A DNA stretch of 64,000 nucleotides from Bedellia somnulentella. Its lineage: Eukaryota; Arthropoda; Insecta; Lepidoptera; Bedelliidae. The position numbers and the translations under genes are program-made. Location: contig OY755177.1 in NCBI GenBank assembly GCA_963576735.1, positions 1,984,001 to 2,048,000 on the forward strand. The letters run 5' to 3'. Shown here one piece after another: positions 58,125 to 62,259 of the stretch; position 1 is the stretch's first letter; each line of letters opens with the position of its first letter. The notes beneath the pieces were generated by a model, which was given only the letters and a program-made list of their open reading frames with translations, did not search any database and was not told the DNA's origin.

Positions 58125-58503
58125 AATTTTACTGATTGCATTTTTGGCATCAGTATCGATCCCTAATCATCACCTGATAGTTATTTTGAAAATATATTTC
58201 ATGTACAGAATTGACCTCTCTACAGATTTATTATAAGTATAGATTATGGCGTTTCAAATTACGTTATTTTAAACCCCCTGGAGTTATTCTGCCAAAGCTA
58301 GAACAACTATAAATTAAAACCACCGGAGTACCATAGTACCTAATTAGTGAAGTGTAGTTCTTGTACATAATGCATTCAGTGTATCCGCAAAATGGCGGGT
58401 AAAGGTCGCAGTACACAGGTATTAGCGCGCGATACGGATCGGGGCGTGACAAACACTTACCCACGGCGAGAGCCAGGAGCAGGAACGCCGCCGCCGCCGC
58501 CAT
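26966..58503 (-). CDS. Type I membrane protein, unrecognised family (five exons)
   Basis: Exons in transcript order: 58461-58503, 31789-31930, 28961-29097, 27995-28160, 26966-27032. All have GT donors and AG acceptors and join in frame to 185 residues. Residues 1-14 (MAAAAAFLLLALAV) are a signal peptide. The luminal part has VRSRDTPVAATTPSLVKEIE, the sequon N46-A-T, and an acidic stretch around 73-93 (RDEDSDHMDLPVFPEDAEDA). Residues about 133-157 (AVGLAAGVMVLVTTLIVGGA onward) form one membrane span, followed by WKR and a basic tail ending NEDNIAETRIE. No cysteine is visible in the ectodomain. After residue 185 there is a GTAAAT donor; reading through would add eight residues and a stop at 26939-26941, so the true end is uncertain. 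An acceptor TTCCAG at about 58530 suggests a noncoding exon upstream. Intron 1 is ~26.5 kb. I do not recognise the family. Confidence 0.75.
28394..28799 (+). mobile_element. SRE split by a poly(A)-tailed insertion
   Basis: Sense copy: TGCCGTGTAGTGCCGGCTTG...TTTTACCATC, interrupted at about 28542-28702, then TCTTTTCCCCACTCAACTTC to GCCGTGAGTATATGTATG. It belongs to the CCC/GGG class. Here the box B-like text reads GGTTCGAGACCC, a near-perfect Pol III box B. Lies in an intron of the membrane-protein gene. Confidence 0.85.
28542..28702 (+). mobile_element. Retroposed fragment with A-rich tail in an SRE
   Basis: About 160 bp starting TAGATTAATTTAGAAACATT and ending AATAATAAATAAAATAAATA plus a run of A. 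Tail and position inside an otherwise continuous SRE show it is a later retro-insertion. The source transcript is not recognised. Confidence 0.55.
28829..28895 (-). repeat. tRNA-like SINE head relic
   Basis: On the minus strand, TATCTCAGTGATAATACCAC, CTTGCAGGAGAC and GAGTTGAAATT follow tRNA order (box A, anticodon arm, box B), but stems are decayed. Probably the head of an old tRNA-derived SINE. Confidence 0.4.
30109..30181 (-). repeat. tRNA-like unit 1 (inverted arm)
   Basis: 73 nt with a perfect 7-bp acceptor GACACTG/CAGTGTC, box A TAGCTCAGTTGG, and box B in a perfect GCGGG/CCCGC T-stem. The anticodon arm has an 8-base loop (GGCGTATA) and a mismatch, so it is tRNA-derived rather than a normal tRNA gene. 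Confidence 0.75.
30260..30332 (+). repeat. tRNA-like unit 2
   Basis: Inverted partner of 30109-30181. One base in the T-arm differs (GAGGG for GCGGG), which breaks a T-stem pair. The preceding GCCAACTGA can also pair with TCAGTTGGC inside the D-arm (9 bp). Confidence 0.75.
30575..30647 (+). repeat. tRNA-like unit 3
   Basis: Direct copy of unit 2 with the intact GCGGG/CCCGC T-stem, followed by AAATTTTTCTTTCCTTTAAT and the family tail. Confidence 0.75.
31632..31770 (+). mobile_element. tRNA-like foldback element, copy D
   Basis: 139 bp. A short antisense T-arm (CGGGAATCGAACCC) is flanked by inverted TAAAGGAAAG and CTTTCCTTTA and followed by the family tail (ATAATCCCCACATGAGG). The flanking direct repeat is 17 bp, AACTATTACAGTACTTA (31615-31631, 31771-31787). 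The right copy overlaps the donor of the exon at 31789-31930. Confidence 0.8.
32025..32296 (-). mobile_element. SRE with duplicated 5' end
   Basis: Complete antisense copy with a 12-bp target duplication TTTGTTTTAGTA (32013-32024, 32297-32308). The terminal 25 bases ATTCTAAGCCGACACTACAC + AGCAT occur twice in tandem at the 5' end. Confidence 0.9.
32326..32478 (-). mobile_element. Decayed SRE
   Basis: AACTAACGGCTATAAATACC, AAAATATTATGAAATAAAG and GGCCTCCAATCCAGCCACAT follow SRE order at low identity. Confidence 0.55.
32479..32691 (-). CDS. Candidate secreted ORF or alternative first exon
   Basis: 70 codons. The second Met starts MRLWTVLFLMLTAEIPFPRS, a good signal-peptide profile, followed by charged sequence (GRIKEMEIELNYLTNFPERG). 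Near its end GAATTG|GTAAAAAG offers a donor in phase 1, matching the phase of the acceptor at 31930, so it could serve as another first exon of the membrane-protein gene about 550 bp downstream. Nothing else supports it; chance is possible. Confidence 0.3.
   Translation of the reverse strand: MRNTFVFVMRLWTVLFLMLTAEIPFPRSMPNLSIFGRIKEMEIELNYLTNFPERGERFFDENRIGKKSPF
32720..32912. mobile_element. MITE, TAA target duplication (193 bp)
   Basis: Ends AGAGCTTATTCCATT and AATGGAATAAGCTCT are inverted, flanked by TAA (32717-32719, 32913-32915). Inside, CTGAATTCAGA-type palindromes recur. The same family is interrupted at 42803-44776. Confidence 0.8.
32916..33367. other. Intron sequence, nothing recognised
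   Basis: Lies in the first intron of the membrane-protein gene; no exon or element could be supported. Confidence 0.4.
33368..33470 (-). mobile_element. Decayed RTE LINE 3' end
   Basis: CATACTCAAGTCATAAGTTC, CAATTGGGGTAGG and AGAGACTATCAACCGC resemble the antisense LINE tail at low identity. Confidence 0.5.
33820..34392 (-). mobile_element. SRE split by a TTTC-tailed insertion
   Basis: Antisense SRE from ATATATTCACGGCC to GTTAGTGACATTC (34044), interrupted, and resuming as TCTAAGCCCGCACTACACAG (34370-34389). Confidence 0.75.
34045..34369 (+). mobile_element. Retro-insertion with (CTTT)n tail
   Basis: About 325 bp ending AATAAATTATTTTTC and TTTC repeats, lying within an otherwise continuous SRE. 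The GC-richer part (GTGCTTCAGCTGATCTGTCC) resembles a LINE 3' untranslated region. The family is not identified. Confidence 0.55.
34808..35062 (+). mobile_element. SRE, full-length sense copy
   Basis: TGCTGTGTAGTGTCGGCTTA to TATGTATGTATG; flanked by TTTATTCTGA on both sides (10 bp). Includes a small duplication CTCATCTCATCACC. Confidence 0.9.
35063..35640. other. Intron sequence, nothing recognised
   Basis: A 93-codon ORF at 35187-35468 has no recognisable domain or codon signal and is not called. Confidence 0.4.
35641..35742 (+). mobile_element. Decayed SRE, 3' part
   Basis: TTTATTTTACAATCATTTCC, ACTGAGGAATTTTAAATTC and GGATTTATAGCTGTGAGTAC in order. Confidence 0.6.
36086..36123 (-). mobile_element. 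SRE 5'-end fragment
   Basis: AATGGGGTAGTGCTATTCTA and CCGACACTACACAGCAATAT; only the first ~38 bases of the element, 180 bp from the LINE start and in opposite orientation. Confidence 0.7.
36308..36400 (+). other. LINE 5' domain shared with SREs; folded RNA candidate
   Basis: TGTGTAGTGTCGGC, TAGAATAGCACTACCCC, CGTGGGTGT and GACTAAGGG align along their length with the SRE 5' end. Pairs that can form: GTAGTG with CACTAC, CCCC with GGGG (GGG here), and CCC with GGG. In SREs the last helix is either CCG/CGG or CCC/GGG, so both sides change together. Confidence 0.6.
36581..39115 (+). pseudogene. RTE LINE ORF: endonuclease-reverse transcriptase
   Basis: APE-type endonuclease at about residues 33-290: FGTMNV, the glutamate in VNETKRK, MLGDFNGW and TDHFLV. 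Reverse transcriptase at about 490-850: RDWCRAVIVPLYKGKG, NYRGVSLLS, GFRKGMGCMDQIFSL, motif A FIDLEKAYDRV, RGVRQGCVASPWLFN, and catalytic YADD in CLLYADDQVLLASS. A single nonsense codon, TAG at 38609-38611, stands where the inverted copy has TGG (CLWEVLSKFG). The frame then stays open to 39115 and resumes beyond the insertion as RRVKKGNAVNGAL at 41952. The protein makes target-primed cDNA of its own RNA and, by inference, of SRE RNA. Inactive as it stands. Confidence 0.9.
39116..41943 (-). mobile_element. Inverted RTE LINE inserted in the LINE
   Basis: A 2828-bp 5'-truncated copy of the same family. Its 3' tail (CATACATACATACATATACT on plus) abuts 39115; its 5' end is at 41943. Flanks ACATTGAA are at 39108-39115 and 41944-41951. 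The 5' junction carries extra bases: TATGAAAGATT occurs twice, about 12 bp apart, a filler typical of template switching at 5' truncation. Confidence 0.9.
39143..41918 (-). pseudogene. ORF of the inserted LINE, one frameshift
   Basis: 41918-41334 encodes the end of the endonuclease (RLLWIKVKLGLVRMRIICVY, MLGDFNGWVGVSRNG, TDHFLV). 41353-39143 encodes the rest: reverse transcriptase with GFRKGMGCMDQIFSL, FIDLEKAYDRV and LLYADDQVLLASS, then MYGSECWVWQKKHE and the C-terminus ending SIVSAYPNGN. The frames switch where a T run in GATTTTTGCGAG has one base more than the outer LINE. Position TGG of the outer copy's stop is intact here. The first ~110 residues are missing. Confidence 0.9.
41952..42553 (+). 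pseudogene. RTE LINE ORF, C-terminal segment
   Basis: Continues the frame broken at 39115: RRVKKGNAVNGAL, MAVHDAVLVPTLMYGSECWV, MLRWFGHIERMDD, RGRPRRTHLDQIE, RDRIKWRSIVSAYPNGN-type end. WFGHIERM and RGRPRRTHLDQ match the conserved C-terminal block of many LINE proteins. Confidence 0.9.
42639..42770. mobile_element. MITE with 12-bp inverted ends
   Basis: GCAAGCACGAGC and GCTCGTGCTTGC are perfect inverted ends of a 132-bp element. Two more copies are at 25446-25565 and 53073-53184. No clear target duplication. Non-coding. Confidence 0.8.
42985..43700. repeat. Imperfect foldback, arms ~170 bp
   Basis: GATTCGAATCC, GAGCCTGA, CTTAACCGGGCC and CCGGCTCGGTT in the left arm (42985-43165) return in order in the reverse complement of 43545-43700. 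GC-rich arms in AT-rich surroundings. No protein domain recognised. Confidence 0.6.
43815..44385 (-). repeat. Tandem array of LINE 3' ends
   Basis: Eight units of 60-98 bp, each built of CATATACTCACGCCATTA-like text, TTCCCATTGGGGTAGGCA-like text and a variable TACGTTTAATTACATACAT-like link. The unit is the last ~45 bases of the RTE LINE in antisense. The final unit (from 44312) runs on into further LINE sequence (AACTATCGATCGCCACTTCG), so a truncated LINE copy seeded the array. Confidence 0.8.
44780..45067. other. GC-richer intron sequence, unassigned
   Basis: Contains CTCGCTCCCCGCGGCTCGCC near 44925 but no ORF or element that I can support. Confidence 0.35.
45068..45257 (-). mobile_element. 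5'-truncated SRE
   Basis: ACATATACTCACGGCTATAT to AAGCCCCAATACCC; the 5' ~80 bases are missing. GTTTAGTT on both sides may be the target duplication. Confidence 0.8.
45258..46006. other. Intron sequence, nothing recognised
   Basis: No exon or element could be supported. Confidence 0.4.
46007..46253 (-). mobile_element. SRE, full length
   Basis: CATACATACATATACTCACG to AAGCCGGCACTACACGGC; CCC/GGG class (CACCCTTAGGTAG variant). Confidence 0.9.
46493..46843 (-). mobile_element. SRE split by a short TTTC-tailed insertion
   Basis: Antisense SRE interrupted after GTGGGGAAAA and resuming AAAAGATGTTAGAATAAAGG; the 5' end is shortened (GCCGACACAGC). Confidence 0.85.
46597..46697 (+). mobile_element. 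Short retro-insertion with (TTTC)n tail
   Basis: About 100 bp ending GCAATGAATAAATG and seven TTTC-like repeats (46654-46695). The second TTTC-tailed insertion within an SRE in this window. Confidence 0.6.
46844..47557. other. Unassigned intron sequence
   Basis: A GC-rich patch (46940-47060, CCTCCCGCGGAGGCATCACG) and a worn SRE 5' end (about 47275-47308, AGTGCCATTCTAATCTGACA) are the only recognisable things. Confidence 0.4.
47558..47804 (+). mobile_element. SRE, full-length sense copy
   Basis: AGCCGTGTAGTGTCGGCTTA to GAGTATATGTATGTATGTAT; CCC/GGG class. Confidence 0.9.
48366..48476 (+). mobile_element. RTE LINE 3' fragment
   Basis: GAATGAAGCTAGAGAGGTTT, CCAGGATCGTACAAAGTGGC, CTGCCTACCCCAATGGGAAC, then CAGCGTGAGAATATGTATG. 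Confidence 0.85.
48719..48789 (-). repeat. tRNA-like relic of the foldback family
   Basis: Antisense TGCGGGGATCGAACCCGCGG, then GTATACGCCCCCGTCGCTCT, matching the tRNA-like units of 30077-30729. The acceptor end is lost, and an SRE begins right after it. Confidence 0.7.
48791..49042 (-). mobile_element. SRE, full length
   Basis: CATACATACATACATACATA to AAGCCGGCACTACACGGC, CCC/GGG class (CACCCGTGGGTAG). Confidence 0.9.
49043..49994. other. Intron sequence, nothing recognised
   Basis: No exon, RNA gene or element could be supported. Confidence 0.4.
49995..50102 (+). mobile_element. Decayed SRE, 3' part
   Basis: CAAAGTGACTAAAGAATTTT, CTCTGGCTATTCC and AGGATTGTAGCTCTACGTGA in SRE order at low identity. 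Confidence 0.5.
50866..51002 (-). mobile_element. RTE LINE 3' fragment with target duplication
   Basis: CATACATACATATACTCACG, GGGGTAGGCAGAGACTATCG and TTTTCATACATGCTCTTTTA; stops at TATTC. CTAAAGTTGT on both sides (about 50855 and 51001) is the target duplication. Confidence 0.9.
51211..51987. mobile_element. Inner hAT element (777 bp)
   Basis: Ends TAGCGATGAAAA and, inverted, TAGCGTTGAAAA; exact 8-bp duplication ATCAGGGT (51203-51210, 51988-51995). Contains the transposase remnant at 51500-51760. Confidence 0.8.
51500..51760 (-). pseudogene. hAT transposase C-terminal remnant
   Basis: 71 codons from MQSFRPSAASERNWSIFGRT to the stop, including RNRLLPERVDKLVYV and SNLHL. This is the hAT C-terminal dimerisation motif (SAAxERxWSxFGxIHxxxRNRL...RVxKLVYVxxNL). 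The catalytic region and BED finger are absent, so this is an internally deleted element. Confidence 0.8.
52424..52674 (+). mobile_element. SRE, full-length sense copy
   Basis: TGCTGTGTAGTGTCGGCTTA to TATGTATGTATG; ATTTAATT on both sides is a likely target duplication. Confidence 0.9.
52866..53062 (-). mobile_element. SRE with internal deletion
   Basis: The tail ACATACATACATATACTC is joined to TATACTATTGGAAAGAAGAG, skipping about 60 bases; the rest is complete to CCGACACTACACAGC. Confidence 0.85.
53073..53184 (-). mobile_element. MITE, copy of 42639-42770 family
   Basis: Antisense: ACTAGATATCGCGTGGTATA, ATACTGTTATCTCATTCC and GATAAAATAGCGCTCGTGCT. Confidence 0.7.
53470..53840 (-). mobile_element. 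tRNA-derived SINE
   Basis: On the minus strand the head GCCTCTGTGGTCTCGCGGTT has a tRNA-like box A. The body includes TTGGCCAGCGTGGTGGACTA, a block widespread in lepidopteran SINEs. Decayed. Confidence 0.6.
53885..54493. other. Intron sequence, nothing recognised
   Basis: No exon or element could be supported. Confidence 0.4.
54494..54555 (+). repeat. tRNA-like relic
   Basis: GATAGCTCAGCGGGTTC (box A-like) followed at tRNA spacing by GGTACGGTTCAAAAC (box B-like). Stems do not hold. Probably an old SINE head. Confidence 0.35.
54556..55639. other. Intron sequence, nothing recognised
   Basis: No exon or element could be supported. Confidence 0.4.
55640..55715 (+). mobile_element. RTE LINE 3' fragment
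   Basis: AAAAGTGGCGATCAATAGTC, TCTGCCTACCCGAATGGGAA and TGGCGTGAGTATATGTATG with tail repeats. Confidence 0.85.
55911..56154 (-). mobile_element. SRE, full length
   Basis: ATACATACATATTCTCACGG to AAGCCGACACTACGCAGC. Confidence 0.9.
56535..56592 (+). mobile_element. Decayed SRE 3' end
   Basis: TTCTCTAGCTTTGGCTTATA and GAGATTTGTAGCCGTGACTT only. Confidence 0.55.
56915..58243 (-). mobile_element. Non-autonomous Helitron (1329 bp)
   Basis: Minus-strand sequence begins TCTATACTTATAATAAATCT after A and ends CCCGTGCGAAGCTGGGC...CCACTAG before T, the same ends as 24405-25363. It is about 370 bp longer; the extra part includes 57016-57303, where CTCACTCGTGAGG-like palindromes occur. A (CAGA)n run lies at 58079-58124. 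No Rep/helicase coding. Confidence 0.7.
58079..58124. repeat. (ACAG)n microsatellite
   Basis: About eleven ACAG units within the Helitron; the other copy has about six on the opposite strand. Confidence 0.9.
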
Positions 58504-58674
58504 TGCACGACTCACTCTTGGAAAGATCTGGAACAAATGGAATACGGTTCAAATGAGAAATGTTTGTAGAATTGTATGTGTTGGTCACTTGTGTTGTGAT
58601 AGTACATTGATGCAGGTTAGCTAAGTGATTTTAGCCGAAGTGAATTCATTAGGTTATAGTTTGTGTTGTTGGCG

Positions 58675-58752
58675 TATGAGGCGACTAAGGGTATGGGACT
58701 TTTAAAATAGCCTTCTTTTTTGGAATTTATAAACGTGAGTCTATGTACCTGT
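58675..58752 (+). mobile_element. Decayed SRE with large internal deletion
   Basis: GTATGAGGCGACTAAGGGTA joins GGAATTTATAAACGTGAGTC, skipping the SRE middle. Confidence 0.5.
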
Positions 58753-58776
58753 GTTTGACATTTGTTTTAATTGTTG

Positions 58777-59034
58777 CCGTGTAGTGTCGGCTTAGAATAA
58801 CACTACCCCATTTCTGCCGGTGGGTGTACGTAAGAGGCGACTTACGGTATTGGGGCTTTTAAGGGATTATTGGGCGATGCGGTTGGAGACCCATCACCAA
58901 CAACCTTTATTTTTACCATCTTTTCCCCACTCACATTTCCAAAAGTGGCTGAGGATTTTTTAATTCCTTAGCTCTGGCTACCCCTTCTAGAGATTTACAG
59001 CCGTGAGTATATGTATTTATGTATGTATGTTGTT
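58777..59034 (+). mobile_element. SRE, full-length sense copy
   Basis: TGCCGTGTAGTGTCGGCTTA to GCCGTGAGTATATGTATTTA and tail repeats. Confidence 0.9.
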
Positions 59035-59270
59035 TTATAACTCAATTTGTCAAAGAAAAATGGGCGGTAGCAAATTAGTATTTCCAAATTGAAGATATTG
59101 GGCCCTGAAACTACGTGAGGAACCCCTATTCAACAAACCTATATTTCTAAAACCACATCAGCAACAATATTTTTTCAAGAATTTATATTAGATTTAGATG
59201 AATAAGTTTCCTGCGTAATCCCCTAACACAAAAGAAAGCAGACACAAGAAATATGCTATTAATACTAAAC

Positions 59271-59522
59271 ATACATACATACATACATATACTCACGGCT
59301 ATAAATCCCTTGAAGGGGTAGCCAGAGCTAGGGAATTAAAAATTCCTCAGCCACCTTTGGAAGTTGCGTGGGGAATAGATGGTGGAATAAAGGTTGTTGG
59401 TGATGGGTCTCCAACCGCATCGCCCAAAAATCCCTTAAAAGCCCCAATGCCGTTAGTCGCCTCTTACGTACACCCACCGGAAGAAATGGGGTAGTGCTAT
59501 TCTAAGCCGGCACTACACAGCA
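59271..59522 (-). mobile_element. SRE, full length
   Basis: ACATACATACATACATACAT tail to AAGCCGGCACTACACAGC. Confidence 0.9.
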
Positions 59523-59690
59523 AACGTGGGCCAAAATACTTCAAATGCTCGTTAGAAACAGTAATATAACACATAAAACATCGGATGGTTTGTTACCAAC
59601 AATGTAGAAACGCAAAGGCCATATTTGATTTTATCGCACACTGTGAATATGGTCAACCAGCAACCATGATAGATAACAAGAGCTATGTAG

Positions 59691-60389
59691 GTGTCCCTCA
59701 AGCCATAATCCTCAAATTTTAAAACTTCATGAAATTGATTTTGATCAATGCTAAAAAATAGTGCATAAATAGTGCTAAATAGTGCCATAGGCCAGATAAA
59801 TAGTGCTCTTATGGTTAAAAAGTTATAGCTAAAGTTTATTGAGGATTATGGCTTGAGGTTCAAGCCATAATCCTCATCTCTGCAGCAAACAAACGGTGCG
59901 GCCTAGAGTCTTGGTTAAGGTTTCAAAAAATAGTGCATAAATAGTGCTCAAGTTATGCCAATTCCCAGAAGGAACCGTTCATTGGTTCCGGAATTATTAA
60001 GGTTTCCTGATGAGGATTATGGCTTGAGGTTTTGATAACCTCAAATATCTCCGTAATTTCTGCAGCTATTCGGTTGAAAGTTATGTCAAAAATAGTGCGG
60101 AAATAGTGCTTCCGGACTATAATTATTTCCATCCGATTTATTAAGCCCAAGTATCTAAATAAAAAGCATTAACTTTCACATACATTTCTGTCCAGGTACA
60201 CTCCAGCAGAAAAGTGATTAGGATTTTTCTGAAAGCAAAAATAAGTATGTAGGTTACATTGCATGTTCATGTTTTAATGAACTCACGATTATTTAAGTAG
60301 GTAATTTCTTGTTAGATTATGTAGTAACTCTTACTTGGACTTCCGAACGCCGCGATGAGAAAATTTGAGGATTATGGCTTGAGGGACAC
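59691..60389. mobile_element. 8-bp-duplicating transposon with repeated internal sites
   Basis: 699 bp with ~30-bp inverted ends (outer bases GTGTCCCTCAAGCCATAATC) and exact 8-bp direct repeats CTATGTAG (59683-59690, 60390-60397). The end motif GAGGATTATGGCTTGAGG recurs inside at 59840-59858 and, inverted at once, at 59859-59875 (16-bp stem, 3-base loop), and again at 60012-60030. AATAGTGC also recurs at least seven times. No transposase seen. The 8-bp duplication fits hAT or P superfamilies. Confidence 0.75.
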
Positions 60390-60467
60390 CTATGTAGGCC
60401 ACCCTAATGGGAAACAGACTTGAATAAATATTACGCTATTTATTATTTTTTATTATTATTTATTAAT

Positions 60468-60728
60468 TGCTGTGTAGTGTCGGCTTAGAATAGCACTACC
60501 CCATTTCTTCCGGTGGGTGTACGTAAGAGGCGACTAACGGTTTTGGGGCTTTTGAGGGATTTTCGGGCGATGCGGTTGGAGACCCATCAGTCATCACCAA
60601 CATTTATTACCTTTATTTCACCATCTTTTCTCCACACAACTTCCAGAAGTGGCTGAGGAATTTCCGATTCCTTAGCTCTGGCTACCCCTTCTAGGGATTT
60701 ATAGCCGTGAGTATATGTATGTATGTAA
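60468..60728 (+). mobile_element. SRE, full-length sense copy
   Basis: TTGCTGTGTAGTGTCGGCTT to GCCGTGAGTATATGTATG, with a short duplication (CATCAGTCATCACC). Confidence 0.9.
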
Positions 60729-61206
60729 ATATTACGGACTAGAATAATGTGTCTGTACTTCGCGATAAATAATGTTTGTAGTGAAACTTTCTCCGTATTC
60801 AAAGACCTTACTACCTAATTGATCTCGCGACAAAGCAACGGATTCAGTAATACCTTGCTAACTTTTGGAAAGATCGTTCGCGATGGGTTAGTAGTGTGAA
60901 CATCCGCGAACAGAGATGGGACGGATAGTGACAGTGCTAGTGTAAACCCACATGAGTCAATAAAAAAAGTATAAATAGAGCTACACTATGTGCAATATCG
61001 TCTGATAATCATTTCAAAAGTTTCAGCAAGGCCTGATAATCACCTAAAACACTGCTGGTGCAATATAAACTATAGGGACGATAAGTATCTTATTATAGGA
61101 GGAACTAAATATATATACCGTAGGAACATAAAAATACTTACATAAATCACTTAACTAGCTCCCAGGTAACTTACTCATTTCATTCGAAACATGAGAAGAA
61201 CGATGC

Positions 61207-62259
61207 TAAAAGAGCATGTATGAAAAGATTCATAGATTTAGAAAAGTCGTATTATAGGGTCGTAAGATACTATTTATGGGAGGCGTTGTCCAATTTCGAT
61301 TTGGGGCGAAAGTTATACGTCGGACACAGGTATCACTCTATGAGGATTCCAGTGCCACATGCAGAGGATTCTAGTGCATGTGTAAGAGTTAACGGGGAAA
61401 ACACTGACTGGTTCGGTATCACTCAGGTTGTCCGACAGGGTTGTGTAGCTTCTCCGTGGCTCTTCAATTTGTTCATGGATGACTGTTTAACAGAGTTGCG
61501 TGAAAGTGATTATGGACTAAGAATGAGTGGATTCATCATTAAATGCCTCTTGTATGCTGACGATCAAGTGATTATAGATTGAGAATGGGTGCAAAAGCTG
61601 CAAGAGATGATTAATATTGCATGTGCGTCTTTTGAAAGAAAGGGAATGCGGGTGAATGTGGATAGAACAAAAACCATGGGTTTGAAAAAGAGGAGGATGA
61701 CCGAGCTTGTGATTGAGATTAATGGAAACTAGTGAAAGAGTTCGTATATCTGGGAAGTTCGTTTACTAGGGATGGAAAGTGTGATGAAGACATTGCAAGA
61801 AGAGTGAAAAAGGGTAATGCGGTAAATGGAGCAATGAATAGCCTAATGACTAGCCTATTTGTGTCTGAAAAGGCCCGAATGGCTGTGCATGATGCTGTTC
61901 TTGTTCCTACGCTTATGTATGAAAGCGAATGTTGGGTGTGGAAGAATCATGAGAGCAGAGTGAATGCAGTAGAGATGAGGTCCCTCAGAAAAATTTGTAA
62001 TGTTAGATTATGCGACCGAGTGAGAAATAGTGTTAAATCGTGAAAAGTGCGGTGTGAAAGAAAATTTTGTAAGAAAGATAGAAAAAGGAATGTTGAGATG
62101 GTTTTGGCACATAGAGATGGTGGATGATAGAAAATTAGTAAAAGGGATCTATAGAGCTAGTGTGGATGGTAATGTTAATAGAAGACGACCTCGGAGGACA
62201 CATTTGGACCAAATAGCGAGTATGCTCAAAAAGGCGTCCGAAGTATGAAGAATAAAAGA
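61207..62259 (+). pseudogene. Third RTE LINE copy, truncated and rearranged
   Basis: From 61229 it encodes the reverse transcriptase onward: FIDLEKSYYRVVRYYLWEAL, RQGCVASPWLFNLFMDDC, LLYADDQV, then frameshifts and stops (61582, about 61730, 62041), then MYESECWVWKNHES and RRPRRTHLDQIA. It ends at GAAGAATAAAAGA. The first 22 bases (61207-61228, TAAAAGAGCATGTATGAAAA) belong to the 3' part of the LINE, downstream of where this copy ends. A local duplication near 61330-61385 repeats TATCACTCTATGAGGATTC-like sequence. Dead copy. Confidence 0.85.
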
